Source of the DNA: Ignavibacteriota bacterium
Lineage (GTDB): Bacteria > Bacteroidota > Ignavibacteria > UBA10030 > UBA6906
Assembly: GCA_016707525.1 (NCBI GenBank)
Contig: JADJHP010000001.1
Coordinates: 1 to 64,000, forward strand
Length of the DNA stretch: 64,000 nt
Direction: 5' to 3'
A program made the translations under genes and the position numbers. Under the pieces are notes generated by a model that did not search any database, was not told the origin of the DNA, and saw only the letters and a program-made list of their open reading frames with translations. Positions 44,671-54,752 of this stretch are shown one piece after another. The stretch's first letter is position 1, and every line of letters begins with the position of its first letter.

Positions 44671-44683
44671 AAGGGGAGTGCCG

Positions 44684-45373
44684 ATGCGTGTCCATTACCT
44701 GCAACATGTTTCATTCGAAGGGCCGGGGGCGGTCGACACCTGGAGCCGGCGGACCGGCTTGACCGTCACCTGGACCAGATTCCATGAAGCGTGGGAGTTG
44801 CCGGATCTCCGCGGGCTGGATCTTCTGGTGATCCTGGGTGGTCCGATGAGCGTGAACGACGGGCTGGCGCATCCATGGCTTGCGCAGGAGCGCGCATTCA
44901 TTCGCCGTGCCATTGACGCTGGCACGAGGGTTCTCGGGATCTGTCTGGGGGCACAATTGATCGCGAGTGCTCTGGGTGCGCGGGTGCACCCGAACAGCGA
45001 GAAGGAGATCGGGTGGTTCCCGGTTGCCGGGGTCCCGTCTGCCGGCAATGCTGTCTACCGATTCCCACCGTCATTCCCCGCATTTCACTGGCACGGCGAG
45101 ACGTTCGATCTACCTGCGGGGGCAGTGCCTCTCGCGCGGAGCGCGGCGTGCTCCCAACAGGCATTTCAGGTCGGCCGGCGCGTCATCGGTCTGCAGTTCC
45201 ACCTCGAGGCCACACCCGAAGCGGTCATGGATCTGGTTGACCACTGTGCCGGGGATCTCACCCCATCGCGGTTCGTGCAATCGCGGGAGGCCATCCTCGG
45301 AACCGGTGACGATGTTTTTCGAACGTTGCATGCAGTGATGTTCGATCTGCTGCAGTATCTCATCCGCGATTGA
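44684..45373 (+). CDS. class I glutamine amidotransferase-like protein
   Basis: 229 residues from ATG 44684, with AGGGGAG upstream. The nucleophile elbow is LGICLGAQLIA (Cys about residue 88). FHWHGETFDLP and the catalytic His/Glu pair QFHLEATPE follow, a complete Cys-His-Glu triad. Stand-alone members resemble the GMP synthase glutaminase domain, and the acceptor substrate is unknown. It follows the ferredoxin by 13 bases, possibly as the last gene of the nos operon, without an obvious role there. Confidence 0.8.
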   Translation: MRVHYLQHVSFEGPGAVDTWSRRTGLTVTWTRFHEAWELPDLRGLDLLVILGGPMSVNDGLAHPWLAQERAFIRRAIDAGTRVLGICLGAQLIASALGARVHPNSEKEIGWFPVAGVPSAGNAVYRFPPSFPAFHWHGETFDLPAGAVPLARSAACSQQAFQVGRRVIGLQFHLEATPEAVMDLVDHCAGDLTPSRFVQSREAILGTGDDVFRTLHAVMFDLLQYLIRD

Positions 45374-45417
45374 GTGCGAAGCGGACCGGACCGGCCGGGA
45401 TCAAGGAGCGGCATTCA

Positions 45418-48330
45418 ATGACCGCACGCCGTCGGATACTCCTCGTTGTAATCGGTTCGCTCATGATGCCCTGCGCTGTCCGGGGTCAGATGTACCCGTT
45501 CACGACACTTACCACTGCGGATGGACTTGCCCAATCCGCGGTGTCCTGCATCTTTCAGGATTCCCGTGGACGTCTCTGGTTCGGAACCTGGGGTGGGATC
45601 AGCATGTATGATGCGAAGCAACTCCGGAGCTATCGCAACAGCGCTGCCCGGGTCACATGCATCGCGGAAGGTCCCGGCGACACACTCTGGGTCGGCACTA
45701 CGGCAGGGATCGCGCGGGTCGTGTACCAGGGAGGCACGCTTCACTGGCACGGCCCCTCGGATGACGGTCTGCCGTCGCCCTATGTCATCACGATGCTGAA
45801 AGACGTCAGCGGCGCTCTGTGGGTGGGCACGAACAAGGGGTTGGTCGTGTTCACGCCGTCCGGGGAGCGCCTGCTGTTCGATGCCACAACGGGTCTTCAG
45901 GATGATCACATCACGGGCCTGTGGCAGGAGCCGCAGGGAGCCGTCCTCATTGGCTCGGGTGGCGGGATCCTGCGGTGCCGGGTGAGCGACTCCCGACTTG
46001 TCGAGACGCACACACTGCTGGAACACGGTGTCGTCGGCTCCATGACTCTGCTCCGTGGGGGCGATGTGCTCGCTGCCCTCGTGGACGAGAGGACCGTTGT
46101 ACGATTGCACGATGGAGCGTGGCTCACCCTGTTCTCGAGCGACCTCCTTGGCCCTGATGTCCAGGTGCGGAGTCTGGGTGAGGACGCCCAGGGGAACATC
46201 TGGATCGGTACAACACTCGGACTCGCGGTGCTCGTCGACGGTCACGCGCGCCGGATCACCGGTATGCAGGATCTTCCCAACCGTTACATCGGCGCGATCC
46301 TGAGAGACCGGGAAGACGTGCTCTGGTTCGGGACAGAAGCGGGTGTGCTCAAGCTTCCGAGCCTCCTCTTCCGCAACTACGGACATGCCACAGGTCTCAA
46401 GGGTGACCACGTCATAGCTGTGTACGAGGATGAGCAGAGGAATACCTGGCTCGGTACCTATTCCGGCGCTACGAGGATCGGGCCCGATGGGCGGATTGCA
46501 TCGTTCGGTCTGGCGGAGGGGCTGCCGCACCTTACCGTGCATTCATTCATTGAGGCCGGACGCGGGACCATGTGGATCGGCACATGGGAGGGGCTTGTCG
46601 CTGTTGACCACGGCGCCCTCGTCCCATCGCCCGTGCCGGAGCTCCGCCACGATGCGGTGATCCGTATGCTCCGTGACCACGACGGGATGATATGGTGCGG
46701 GGGTCGTGGGCGCATCGTGCGGGTCACCCCTGCCGGAAAGGTCCTGTTGTCTCTCGGCGGAAAGGACGGGATCCCCGATGCCGGGATCTGCGCCCTGCAC
46801 ATGGACGGGGATGGCACGCTCTGGTTCGGCACAGATGGAAAGGGATGTGGGTTCTACCGCGACGGGACCGTGGTGATGATCGGAGCACCGGAAGGGCTCC
46901 CCGACCCCTGGGTCATGTCCATCGAACGTGACAGACGTGACATGCTCTGGTTCGGAACGCAACGCGGCATCGTCGGGTGGAACGGTACGCGTTGTGTGCC
47001 CATCGCAGTGGACGACGAAGATGTGCGCAGCGGCATCGTGACGTTTGTCGTGTGCGACAGTCTTGACATGGTGTGGTTCGGCACACAGCGGGGGGTGTAT
47101 GCGTGGAATGGCTCAGTGCTGACGCATCTTGACTCGCGTGACGGCCTTATCGCTGATCCGACACGGAGCGGGTGCGCGGGTCACGAGGGCGACCTGTGGA
47201 TCGGCACGATCGGCGGGGTCTCGCGGCTGGATATGAAGACCTTTCTCCGCGAGCAGCGTCCACCGGCAGTGTACATCGAAGGGGTTTCGCCCGAGGGAGG
47301 TGTGCTATCGCGGGATCGCACGTCGTTTTCCTTTGCGGAGAACACGGTGACCGTGCAGTTCAATACGCTGAGCTTCAGGGATGAGCGACGAACGGAATTC
47401 CAGTGGATGCTCGCGGGCATGGATGACGGATGGCAGCCGTCGCAGACGGACCGGCATGCACGCTACACGCATCTACCCTGGGGGCGCTTCGAATTCCGTG
47501 TGCGTGCGCGCGACCCGCGCACCCCGTGGTCGGATCCCGTGCATCTCCCCATCGTGATCGGCCGGCCGTTCTGGGCAACGTGGTGGTTCCTCGCCCTTGT
47601 GGTGACGGGATGTGCGGGGATTCTCCTCCTGATCTACAGCCGCAGGGTGCATACGCTGGAACAGGAAGGTGCAGTGGAGCGCCGTTTCTCCCGCACGCTC
47701 CTGGAGTTCCAGGAAGCAGAGCGCACGCGGATCGCGGGCGAGCTCCACGACGGTCTGGCACAGACCCTGGCTATTGCGAAGAACAGATCCCTGCTGGGGA
47801 TCAGGAATGTGCACGACCCCCATCGCGCTGAACATGAGTTCACGGAGATCTCCACCTCACTGTCTGCTGCGATAGAAGAGGTCAGAAGCATCGCCCACAA
47901 TCTCCGGCCGTATCAGCTCGACAGGCTCGGTGTGACACGTGCCATCCTGTCTCTGGCCGGAACGGTGAACGCATCCGCCCCGGTCAGGATCACCACCGAG
48001 ATCGACAATGTGGACCGGCTGTTCACTCCGGAGATGGGTACGATGGTCTACCGGATCATCCAGGAGGCGGTGAACAACGTCCTCACGCATTCCGGGGCCG
48101 GTAAAGCTTCCATCGCCGTGCGCTGCTCAGCGCAGGATGTGGTCATCACCATACAGGATAACGGCCGCGGGTTCATGCTGGACCGCCGGGCAGGATTGGA
48201 TGCGGCAGGATTCGGCCTGAGCGGCATCGCCCGGCGGGCCCGGCTGCTCGGGGGTGCCGCAACCGTGGAGACAGCGGCCGGCGCCGGTACGACGGTGTGC
48301 GTCACCATTCCCATTCCCGCAACTGCTTAG
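45418..48330 (+). CDS. hybrid-sensor-style histidine kinase with beta-propeller periplasmic domain (HisKA_3)
   Basis: 970 residues from ATG 45418 (AGGAGCGG upstream), with a signal segment at the N-terminus. About 13 reg_prop repeats (SRGRLWFGTWGGISMYDA; DGTLWFGTDGKG) form a large periplasmic propeller to about residue 630, then a Y_Y_Y domain (about 640-705) and one membrane span (about 716-740, WWFLALVVTGCAGILLLIYS). The HisKA_3 phospho-acceptor is in RIAGELHDGLAQT (about residue 774), and the HATPase domain has NNVLTHSGA, DNGRGF and GFGLSGI. No receiver is fused. The response regulator follows after 8 bases. Confidence 0.9.
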   Translation: MTARRRILLVVIGSLMMPCAVRGQMYPFTTLTTADGLAQSAVSCIFQDSRGRLWFGTWGGISMYDAKQLRSYRNSAARVTCIAEGPGDTLWVGTTAGIARVVYQGGTLHWHGPSDDGLPSPYVITMLKDVSGALWVGTNKGLVVFTPSGERLLFDATTGLQDDHITGLWQEPQGAVLIGSGGGILRCRVSDSRLVETHTLLEHGVVGSMTLLRGGDVLAALVDERTVVRLHDGAWLTLFSSDLLGPDVQVRSLGEDAQGNIWIGTTLGLAVLVDGHARRITGMQDLPNRYIGAILRDREDVLWFGTEAGVLKLPSLLFRNYGHATGLKGDHVIAVYEDEQRNTWLGTYSGATRIGPDGRIASFGLAEGLPHLTVHSFIEAGRGTMWIGTWEGLVAVDHGALVPSPVPELRHDAVIRMLRDHDGMIWCGGRGRIVRVTPAGKVLLSLGGKDGIPDAGICALHMDGDGTLWFGTDGKGCGFYRDGTVVMIGAPEGLPDPWVMSIERDRRDMLWFGTQRGIVGWNGTRCVPIAVDDEDVRSGIVTFVVCDSLDMVWFGTQRGVYAWNGSVLTHLDSRDGLIADPTRSGCAGHEGDLWIGTIGGVSRLDMKTFLREQRPPAVYIEGVSPEGGVLSRDRTSFSFAENTVTVQFNTLSFRDERRTEFQWMLAGMDDGWQPSQTDRHARYTHLPWGRFEFRVRARDPRTPWSDPVHLPIVIGRPFWATWWFLALVVTGCAGILLLIYSRRVHTLEQEGAVERRFSRTLLEFQEAERTRIAGELHDGLAQTLAIAKNRSLLGIRNVHDPHRAEHEFTEISTSLSAAIEEVRSIAHNLRPYQLDRLGVTRAILSLAGTVNASAPVRITTEIDNVDRLFTPEMGTMVYRIIQEAVNNVLTHSGAGKASIAVRCSAQDVVITIQDNGRGFMLDRRAGLDAAGFGLSGIARRARLLGGAATVETAAGAGTTVCVTIPIPATA

Positions 48331-48338
48331 GAGGTGAG

Positions 48339-48983
48339 ATGATCTCGCTGGTCATCGCCGACGATCACCCGCTGTTCCGTCAAGGCGTCCGGCGTGCAGT
48401 GGAAGAGGACGCCTCCATCCGCGTCGTCGGTGAGGCCGATGAAGGGGCGACCGCGCTTCGCCTGATCAGGGACCTTTCGCCGGATGTCGCCGTTCTCGAT
48501 ATTGACATGCCGCTCATGAAGGGATTGCAGGTGGCGAAGACCATGCAGGCGGAGCATCTTGCCACCGCCGTGATCATCCTCACCATCTACACTGGCGGAG
48601 ACCTGCTCGACGAAGCACTGGACGCCGGGGTGAAGGGGTATGTGACGAAGGAGACTGCGGTCCTGCATGTCCTGGAAGCGATACGAACGGTCGCGCAAGG
48701 TGAGCACTACCTCAGCCCGCTGATGTCCGGCCATCTCGTCGGCAGGCGTGAGCGTATGCGTGCCCTCGTTGCTGCCCGGCCGGGCCTCTCGATCCTGACG
48801 CCGTCGGAGCGCCGCATCCTGCGACTCATTGGAGAGAACAGGACCAGCAAGGAGATCGCCGACGATCTCTGTATCAGTTACCGTACCGTTGAAACCCACC
48901 GCACCAACATTGCCGCAAAGCTCAACATCCGCGGCAGCCACGCCCTGCTGAAATTCGCGATCGAGAACAGACACGCGATGTGA
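48339..48983 (+). CDS. LuxR/NarL-family response regulator
   Basis: 214 residues, with GGAGG before the ATG. The receiver has the acidic pair in IADDH, the phospho-acceptor Asp in AVLDIDMP and Lys in YVTKET. The C-terminal LuxR helix-turn-helix is LTPSERRILRLIGENRTSKE, then IADDLCISYRTVETHRTN. It is the partner of the propeller kinase just upstream. Targets are unknown; the adjacent nos operon or envelope genes downstream are plausible. Confidence 0.95.
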   Translation: MISLVIADDHPLFRQGVRRAVEEDASIRVVGEADEGATALRLIRDLSPDVAVLDIDMPLMKGLQVAKTMQAEHLATAVIILTIYTGGDLLDEALDAGVKGYVTKETAVLHVLEAIRTVAQGEHYLSPLMSGHLVGRRERMRALVAARPGLSILTPSERRILRLIGENRTSKEIADDLCISYRTVETHRTNIAAKLNIRGSHALLKFAIENRHAM

Positions 48984-49114
48984 TCCTTGTTCCCGGATCC
49001 ACCGTTCCCTCCGCGGTTCCGTCCCAACCCTCTACGTGATCCCTCGTAGGCAATGTTGCGTGTTTGCCTCTATGGTGTCCGGCCGTCACCGTGCAGTATA
49101 ATGCAGGCACGCAG

Positions 49115-51208
49115 ATGGCAAACGCAAAGACATATCCGGCCTTGTATCCCGCACCATGTGGGTGGGCGTCATGCGTCCTCGTCGTGCTCATGCTCCAGGG
49201 GACACCTGGTGCTGTCGCACAGGACGTGAACGCGCGTCTGCTGGGGAGTGAGGGGTGGCGCAATCGTTTCAGTCCGATCGAGATCCTGCTCAGCAGACCG
49301 CTGTCGGGCGGCGAACGTGTTGCTCTGGTCATCGGGACCACGGATGTAACGGACCTGTGCCGCCTCCATGGAGACACGCTCTCGTACCAGCCTGAAGCCC
49401 TGGCGGCTCCCCCGGGGGCCGTGGCCGTGTCGGTGTTCATCGTCTATGCTGGAGACGTCTGGACGCAGGTTGCCGGTGACTCGATACACATCCTTGTCTC
49501 CGGTGGTTTCGAGCGGAGCATCCTTCAACCATCGTTCACCCTCTCGTATAGTGGGCAGATGCCCGGGGATGAAGAGGGATCTGCTGAAACGCCCTCCCCT
49601 TCCCATGAGCTGAACGGGCAGTTGTCAGTGAAGGGCGAAGTGGAACGGAAAGGCGTCGGCGTCGGATTCGCTGCGAACATCGTCGGGGTCTCCGATCGTG
49701 CGGAAGCCCTGCGTTTCAGTGAACTGGGGGAGGATGCGTCCAAGATCGATCTGGCGAGCGGCCTCGTCGAAGCATGGGTGGGTGTGTCGAAGATCGCGGC
49801 GGGCCACATCAGCCATGGCCGTTCGCGGCATCTCCTGAACAACTTCGCAAGCCGCGGCATCACCGTGACAACACAACTCGGTGGGTGGGCGGACCTGTCC
49901 GGTTCGGTGATGAACGCCACCGGGGTCGTGGGATGGAGCAATCTGGCGGGATTGGCGAATGCACAGCACAGGATCTACAGTGGCACTCTCGGCGTGAACG
50001 TCCTCCCGTTGACCACCGCCACGCTCCGGATCGAAGGCTCGTACGTCCATGGGTCGCAGCTTCCCCTGGCAAACTTCGGGCAGGCCGTGATCAATGACGC
50101 TGAGGAAAGCGGTGGAGCGAGCGTGCGGCTCGTCGGTGCCGATCCGGGCAGGACCATCACGCTCGATGCCGGTGTGACGCTCGCACGCTTCGTCAATCCG
50201 AGGGATCCTCTCCTCGAGCAGGGTCTGGAAACCGTTCCTGTTCAACCGGAGACACGTCAGGCGCGTTACGCCGATGTCACGTGGGATGTGGTACGTGAAG
50301 CCGCGCTTCTTCCCTCGGTGTCCGGCCGGCTGAGTGTCGTGTACCGTCATGAACGGGTTGATCCGCTCTTCCGGACGGTCGGTGCGAGCGTTCGTCCGGA
50401 TCTGCTCTCCCATACCGTTGAGGCCCACGGCGGACTCGGCCCGTTGCAGATGGACTTCGTCCATCAGCGTGCAGAGGACAACCTTGCGGCTGTCACCTCC
50501 ATACCGAAAAGCGAAACCCGGCAGACCGCGCTGAATATGATGCTTGTCCCGCCGGTTTCCGGCGGTCTTTTGCCCGGATGGCTGCCATCGCTGACCTATA
50601 GTCTCAACAGGACGGGCCAGGAGAGCGTCACAGCACCGGATCTCTCCGGTTCCACTCCCGGGGGAGGCACGGATCAGGTGACAACGACGCATGCCGGAGG
50701 GGTGGAATGGCAGGGCGACTGGCTGCGGATCGGGTACCGGTGCACCTATACCGATCAGGACAATAGTCAGGGTGGTCTCCTGACTGCCGGCACGGTGAAC
50801 CGCTCCAACGGTCTCGCCATCGCAGTGAATGTTCTTGAAGGGTTCACTGCGGGATTGGAAGGCGCGCTGGAGTCGAATGAGAGCACCGGAACAGGAACGG
50901 TCCTGCAGAACAGGCGCATCGGGGCGAATATACTCCTTCCCCTCACCGCCGGCGCAATGGTCACGTTCACCGGATCGATGTCCACGTCAGGTCCCGATGA
51001 TGGTTTGGCAGCACAGCAGCAGGCGCAGGTCTCGATCGAGGCATCGTATGCATTCGATCTTTCGTCCGCATTTGTCTTCACGTGGCAAGGGCGCAGTTTC
51101 ATCCGGTATTCCTGGAACGAGTTCACCATGCGCGACGATGTGTTCGATCTGCGTGCTGAGACCCGGTCCTGGGCGATCAACGCCGGTCTCTCATTCAGCA
51201 TCTTCTGA
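49115..51208 (+). CDS. predicted outer-membrane beta-barrel protein
   Basis: 697 residues from ATG 49115. The signal peptide ends near TPGAVAQ. An Ig-like segment (residues about 20-140) is followed by long alternating beta-strand sequence, and the chain ends in aromatic Phe (INAGLSFSIF), typical of an outer-membrane barrel. Repeated aromatic and Gly-rich strands (VSIEASYAFDLSSAFVFTWQ) support this. No family is recognised. It may form an operon with the secreted protein starting 8 bases after it. Confidence 0.6.
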   Translation: MANAKTYPALYPAPCGWASCVLVVLMLQGTPGAVAQDVNARLLGSEGWRNRFSPIEILLSRPLSGGERVALVIGTTDVTDLCRLHGDTLSYQPEALAAPPGAVAVSVFIVYAGDVWTQVAGDSIHILVSGGFERSILQPSFTLSYSGQMPGDEEGSAETPSPSHELNGQLSVKGEVERKGVGVGFAANIVGVSDRAEALRFSELGEDASKIDLASGLVEAWVGVSKIAAGHISHGRSRHLLNNFASRGITVTTQLGGWADLSGSVMNATGVVGWSNLAGLANAQHRIYSGTLGVNVLPLTTATLRIEGSYVHGSQLPLANFGQAVINDAEESGGASVRLVGADPGRTITLDAGVTLARFVNPRDPLLEQGLETVPVQPETRQARYADVTWDVVREAALLPSVSGRLSVVYRHERVDPLFRTVGASVRPDLLSHTVEAHGGLGPLQMDFVHQRAEDNLAAVTSIPKSETRQTALNMMLVPPVSGGLLPGWLPSLTYSLNRTGQESVTAPDLSGSTPGGGTDQVTTTHAGGVEWQGDWLRIGYRCTYTDQDNSQGGLLTAGTVNRSNGLAIAVNVLEGFTAGLEGALESNESTGTGTVLQNRRIGANILLPLTAGAMVTFTGSMSTSGPDDGLAAQQQAQVSIEASYAFDLSSAFVFTWQGRSFIRYSWNEFTMRDDVFDLRAETRSWAINAGLSFSIF

Positions 51209-51215
51209 GGGCTGC

Positions 51216-52472
51216 ATGCAACTTCAAATGCTTGCACTTGTCACGTTCGTGACGGTGGAGATCGCATCTGCTCAGATCAGGGTCGATCCGTCGCGCGTCT
51301 CCGTGGATGCGACGGGTGCAACGTCGGCGTTCCTGACATGCGGTGGTGTGGCTGGCTACGTTCTCGTCGAGGCACTCTGGGCCGGCGCGATCATGGATGC
51401 CGCGCCCGACATTGGGAAGCGGGCCGTGCCCGGCACGATCTACGGCTCACTTCCTGCGCGCTACAATGTATCGACGGCGAGCGGCACGAATGGCTTCACG
51501 GCGATCATGTCCATACCCCCCTCCGTCACCAGGCGGGCGTATCAGGTGGCTGCGGGCGGCGGACCATCAACATTCTACTTCGTGTGCCGTTTTGTGAGCC
51601 AGTCGCATGGACCGGATGTGTATGTGCCCGTGGCCTGTGAGTTGGCGGGCGCGGGCATGCTCACGCCATTTGCCCTCACGAATGTGCGTCTCTTCTTTGA
51701 GGATGGAGAGAGTCTTACCGGCACGGGGGAGGGAGCACCCGTGCCACCGTTCATGGCCGAGATCCGATACACGGGGACGGCGGTCCTGCGCGGGCGATGG
51801 GAGATCGTGCGGCCCGGAGAGGACCCGCCGACGGAATGGGATCTGCTGACCGAGGCGAGTCTTCCCATCGAACAACGCTCGGACCAGCGCCGGTACACGG
51901 TGATCCAGCGCTTCAACGAATTTCTTCCGCCCACGGGAACATACACGTTGCGCGGACCTGATCCGTCGTTGCTCCCCACCACGGCGAGCGGACTGTACAT
52001 GATCCTGCTGCGTATCGAGGCCAGCCCCGATGCCGCCACGGTGTCCGATCTGGCTGAGGTGGGAGCCGGGCCTGCGCCGGTCACCACTGGCGGCGTTGCG
52101 GGCTTCCCCATCCCGCCGCTCCGCTATTTCGTGGGTGGCGGCGAGCGGGGGGCCGGTCAGCAGCCCCTCACACTCCTTGCGCCGCAGGATATGGCCCGGG
52201 TGAAGCCCGGCGATTCCGTTGTGCTTACGTGGCAAGGCGGGTTGCAGGACCACATCTCCCGGGTCGTTGTGATCGATCCGATGAATACCGTACTGCTCAC
52301 GGGACTGCTCCGCGCGGGAGCGGTCTCGTACATCCTGCCCCCCTGGCTCTGGACGAAGACCGATGCGCGCAGCATCGCGTGGAGCCTTGAATCGTTGGAT
52401 GGCAGCGGGAACGTGACCGCAAAGACCGAATGGAGAACTCTGTACCGGGAGCCGTCAGGAACGACGCCATGA
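51216..52472 (+). CDS. secreted hypothetical protein
   Basis: 418 residues from ATG 51216, 8 bases after the barrel gene. The signal peptide is MLALVTFVTVEIASA. The body is beta-rich with low-complexity Gly/Pro turns and a C-terminal Ig-like part (KPGDSVVLTWQGGLQDHISR). The LTWQGGLQ wording also appears in the HAF/protease protein at 29441 as RWQGGLQG, so they share an Ig-type domain. No T9SS domain is present. Function unknown; context suggests a surface assembly partner of the barrel protein. Confidence 0.6.
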   Translation: MQLQMLALVTFVTVEIASAQIRVDPSRVSVDATGATSAFLTCGGVAGYVLVEALWAGAIMDAAPDIGKRAVPGTIYGSLPARYNVSTASGTNGFTAIMSIPPSVTRRAYQVAAGGGPSTFYFVCRFVSQSHGPDVYVPVACELAGAGMLTPFALTNVRLFFEDGESLTGTGEGAPVPPFMAEIRYTGTAVLRGRWEIVRPGEDPPTEWDLLTEASLPIEQRSDQRRYTVIQRFNEFLPPTGTYTLRGPDPSLLPTTASGLYMILLRIEASPDAATVSDLAEVGAGPAPVTTGGVAGFPIPPLRYFVGGGERGAGQQPLTLLAPQDMARVKPGDSVVLTWQGGLQDHISRVVVIDPMNTVLLTGLLRAGAVSYILPPWLWTKTDARSIAWSLESLDGSGNVTAKTEWRTLYREPSGTTP

Positions 52473-52538
52473 ACGACACGACACAGCCACGAAGTGCAAC
52501 GCGCAGCATTCCATCACATCCATACGGAGGTCCTACCA

Positions 52539-53682
52539 TGAGCACCACACGCACGATCATTGGCGCAGCTCTGCTTCTTGCAGTGATAACAACGCCAACC
52601 ATCGCCGGCAAGATCCTGGGAACGTCACGGCAGACGGTGTATCCGCAGAACTTCAGTACCAGTCTGGTCTCCACGGTCTCCGTCTATGGAGATTGGATCG
52701 AGACCATCGGGAGTGCAACGTCCACGTCTCCCGGCGTGTTCGTTACTATCGTTGACAAGTTCAACGGAGCGCAACACACCTCACAGCCGTTCGCCGGACG
52801 CGGCGAGGTCACCCTGAAGATCACGACCAATGGGGCGACGCCGGGTGTCAAGACGATACGCTTGAGTGGCGGGATCTTTGGTGAAGCTTCGTTCACGATC
52901 ACCGTTCCTGAGTCACCGACGGTCACGAATGTTGCGGTGCCGGCACCGGCCGATCCCTTCAAGGAGATCATTGTAACGCTGACGGGGACAGGTCTGCAGA
53001 ACGCCATCGATCCGGCGGACGGGAAGATCGTGAAGGACAATCTGGTCAATTGTATCACGGTGGGCGGCGATGTCCTTGTCTCCAGCGTGAGGGTGCTCAG
53101 TTCGTCTGAACATACCTTGCAGTTCAAGGTCTTCCTTTCGGGGTTTGTCCAGGACGTAACGGTCGATCTGAGTTTCAGGACAGCAGGGAACGTAAACGTC
53201 CCTCTCCTAAACGGCCTGAAGCAGCGCATCCGGATGAAGAGCGCCAACGTGAGGAACTATGTTAGGTCTATCACTTTTCCTAATGGAAGCACCTTCGATA
53301 AGAACAGCATCGCAACGGTCCGCCTGAATCTTCTTTCCCGGCCCCATCGGACGGTGTTGGCACGGTCACCATCGGTGGACGCTCGATCACGACCGGTTTA
53401 TCGGTCGGGAATACGAACCGAAAAGTGTATCTCAAACTTGTACCGGGGAACGCCTTTGTCGCAGTGCAGAATGGGACGCCGATCAATGCGAACGGGATCA
53501 CGACAGTGCTTGCAAATCCCGGGGATGACGTCATCACGCTCACCTTCAAGGTGGCGGATTGTCTGGGGGGTATGCCCGGGACCGTGAACACGGTGAAGCT
53601 GCAGACCTGGATGCACACCACGAACACCAATCTGCCGCCGAATTTCATCGAGCAGTCATTTGGTGTGCGTTGTACGCAATGA
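52539..53682 (+). pseudogene. secreted Ig-like repeat protein with a one-base frameshift
   Basis: It starts at ATG 52539 after a GGAGG site, with a signal peptide (TIIGAALLLAVITTPTIAG). Beta-rich segments run to about 53335 in one frame (VYGDWIETIGSATSTSPGVF; IIVTLTGTGLQNAIDP). They continue in another frame (GVGTVTIGGRSITTGLSVGN; VYLKLVPGNAFVAVQNGT) to the stop at 53680-53682. One missing base near 53320-53340 accounts for this. The protein may continue into the sorting-domain remnant at 53857. It is the third gene of the barrel/secreted gene set. Confidence 0.6.
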
Positions 53683-53856
53683 TGGTGCACAATTGCTTTC
53701 GTCTCCCTCTCCGTTGATATTGGTGCGTGCCTTCGATGGTGCCCGGAGTTTCTCCGGCCATCATCCACCACTCCCTCTCACGTCACGGGACCCTTCATGG
53801 CATGCGATGCCAGCTTCGCCCAGTTCGTCGTTCACCATGTCGGCGGTGCGGGCACG

Positions 53857-54090
53857 ATCACCTTGCTCTGCCTGCAGACGCCCATGTGAAGCTGACCGTG
53901 ACTGATGTCATGGGGCGAGAGGTCGCTAAGCTCGCAGATGCTCATTTCATTGCGGGCGATTATAGCGTCAACTGGAATGTCGCCGGGGAATCGAGTGGCA
54001 AGTATTTTCTTCACCTTGATGTGACTGACGCTGCTGGAAGCACGATGTATGTGGACACAGCCAAGTTGCTGCTTATGAGTAGCGGCGAGG
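53857..54090 (+). pseudogene. Remnant of a T9SS sorting domain
   Basis: LPADAHVKLTVTDVMGREVA, IAGDYSVNWNVAGESSGKYF and YVDTAKLLLM match the strands of a T9SS type A domain of a different subtype from the LLLVR type. No start is visible, and the expected NPFNP start is scrambled. It is probably the original C-terminus of the gene at 52539, separated by further damage. Confidence 0.55.
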
Positions 54091-54110
54091 GGAGAGATAC
54101 AGAAAATAAT

Positions 54111-54180
54111 AGCGCCCGGAAGTTTCCGGGCGCTAAATTATCCATGATCCATGGATCACTGAAAATTCAATCCCCGCGAA
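54111..54180 (+). repeat. Triple-hairpin repeat, copy e
   Basis: AGCGCCCGG...CCGGGCGCT (54111-54134) and TTATCCATGATCCATGGAT are present. The third hairpin is degenerate (TCCCCGCGAAGCGATC). Here the unit abuts the tRNA-Asp fragment, whose GCGGACGGG resembles the tail of the other copies. Confidence 0.6.
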
Positions 54181-54189
54181 GCGATCATG

Positions 54190-54236
54190 CGAGCGGACGG
54201 GACTCGAACCCGCGACCTCCTGCGTGACAGGCAGGC
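54190..54236 (-). tRNA. 3' fragment of tRNA-Asp (GTC), probable attachment-site remnant
   Basis: On the minus strand CCTGC-CTGTCAC-GCAGG is the anticodon arm with GTC at its centre. It is followed by AGGTC, the T arm GCGGG-TTCGAGT-CCCGT, and the acceptor strand CCGCTCG. No D arm or 5' acceptor strand (CGAGCGG expected) lies upstream. A tRNA 3' part without its 5' part is the usual footprint of an element that integrates at a tRNA 3' end. By polarity the element would lie at higher coordinates. Confidence 0.65.
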
Positions 54237-54660
54237 GGATACGGCTCTTCCCGTCTCAACATCCTCAAATCTGTACTGTTTTCGCCACCTGACTACCACG
54301 CTCAGTCACAATTTCGAAGCCCTGAGCAACCACTTGAGCAACCACCTGGACACCCACCAACCAAGTAGAACATAGCGCTGTATAAACGCGAGCGCAGACC
54401 TTGTCGACTGATGCAATATATGAGCGGCGGTCGGATGTTGTCAAGGGGAATCTATCTTGGTGGTGGGTCATCTGCTCAAGGTCCCACTGCGAGCGCGAAG
54501 TGTTGTTTGATCCTTGCCCCGTGAATCACCACAATGCAATCGCATTCATCAATCCCAAATACAAGTTCGGCAGGCTCATCAGGCCACCTTGTCGTTCTTC
54601 CTCCCGTGGACCCTCAGGAGCGTCTTCAGAACCTCCTCGCTCGACTTCATCCCTTTTTAA

Positions 54661-54707
54661 CTTTACCGTTGTGTTTACCGTTGTGTTTACCGTTGTGTTT
54701 ACCGTTG
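54661..54707 (+). repeat. 12-bp tandem repeat (GTGTTTACCGTT, about four units)
   Basis: TTTACCGTTGTG is repeated almost exactly four times just before promoter E. The minus-strand frame reads GKHN repeats, but that ORF looks non-coding. Confidence 0.8.
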
Positions 54708-54718
54708 GAAGTGTTGCG

Positions 54719-54747
54719 TTGACAATCCCGAATTTGAGCCTTACATT
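54719..54747 (+). promoter_or_regulatory. Promoter E (TTGACA-17-TACATT)
   Basis: TTGACA 54719-54724 and TACATTCG from 54742 have a 17-base spacer. The TAnnTTnG box fits the Bacteroidota consensus well. Same family as promoters A, B and D. Confidence 0.65.
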
Positions 54748-54752
54748 CGAAT

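Noticed and set aside
54190..54280. Complete tRNA-Asp gene
   Set aside because: The anticodon arm, T arm and 3' acceptor strand are present, but there is no D arm or matching 5' acceptor strand upstream on the minus strand.
54187..54375. Small plus-strand ORF starting MRADGTRTRDLLRD
   Set aside because: It is the antisense translation of the tRNA-Asp fragment, a well-known annotation artefact.
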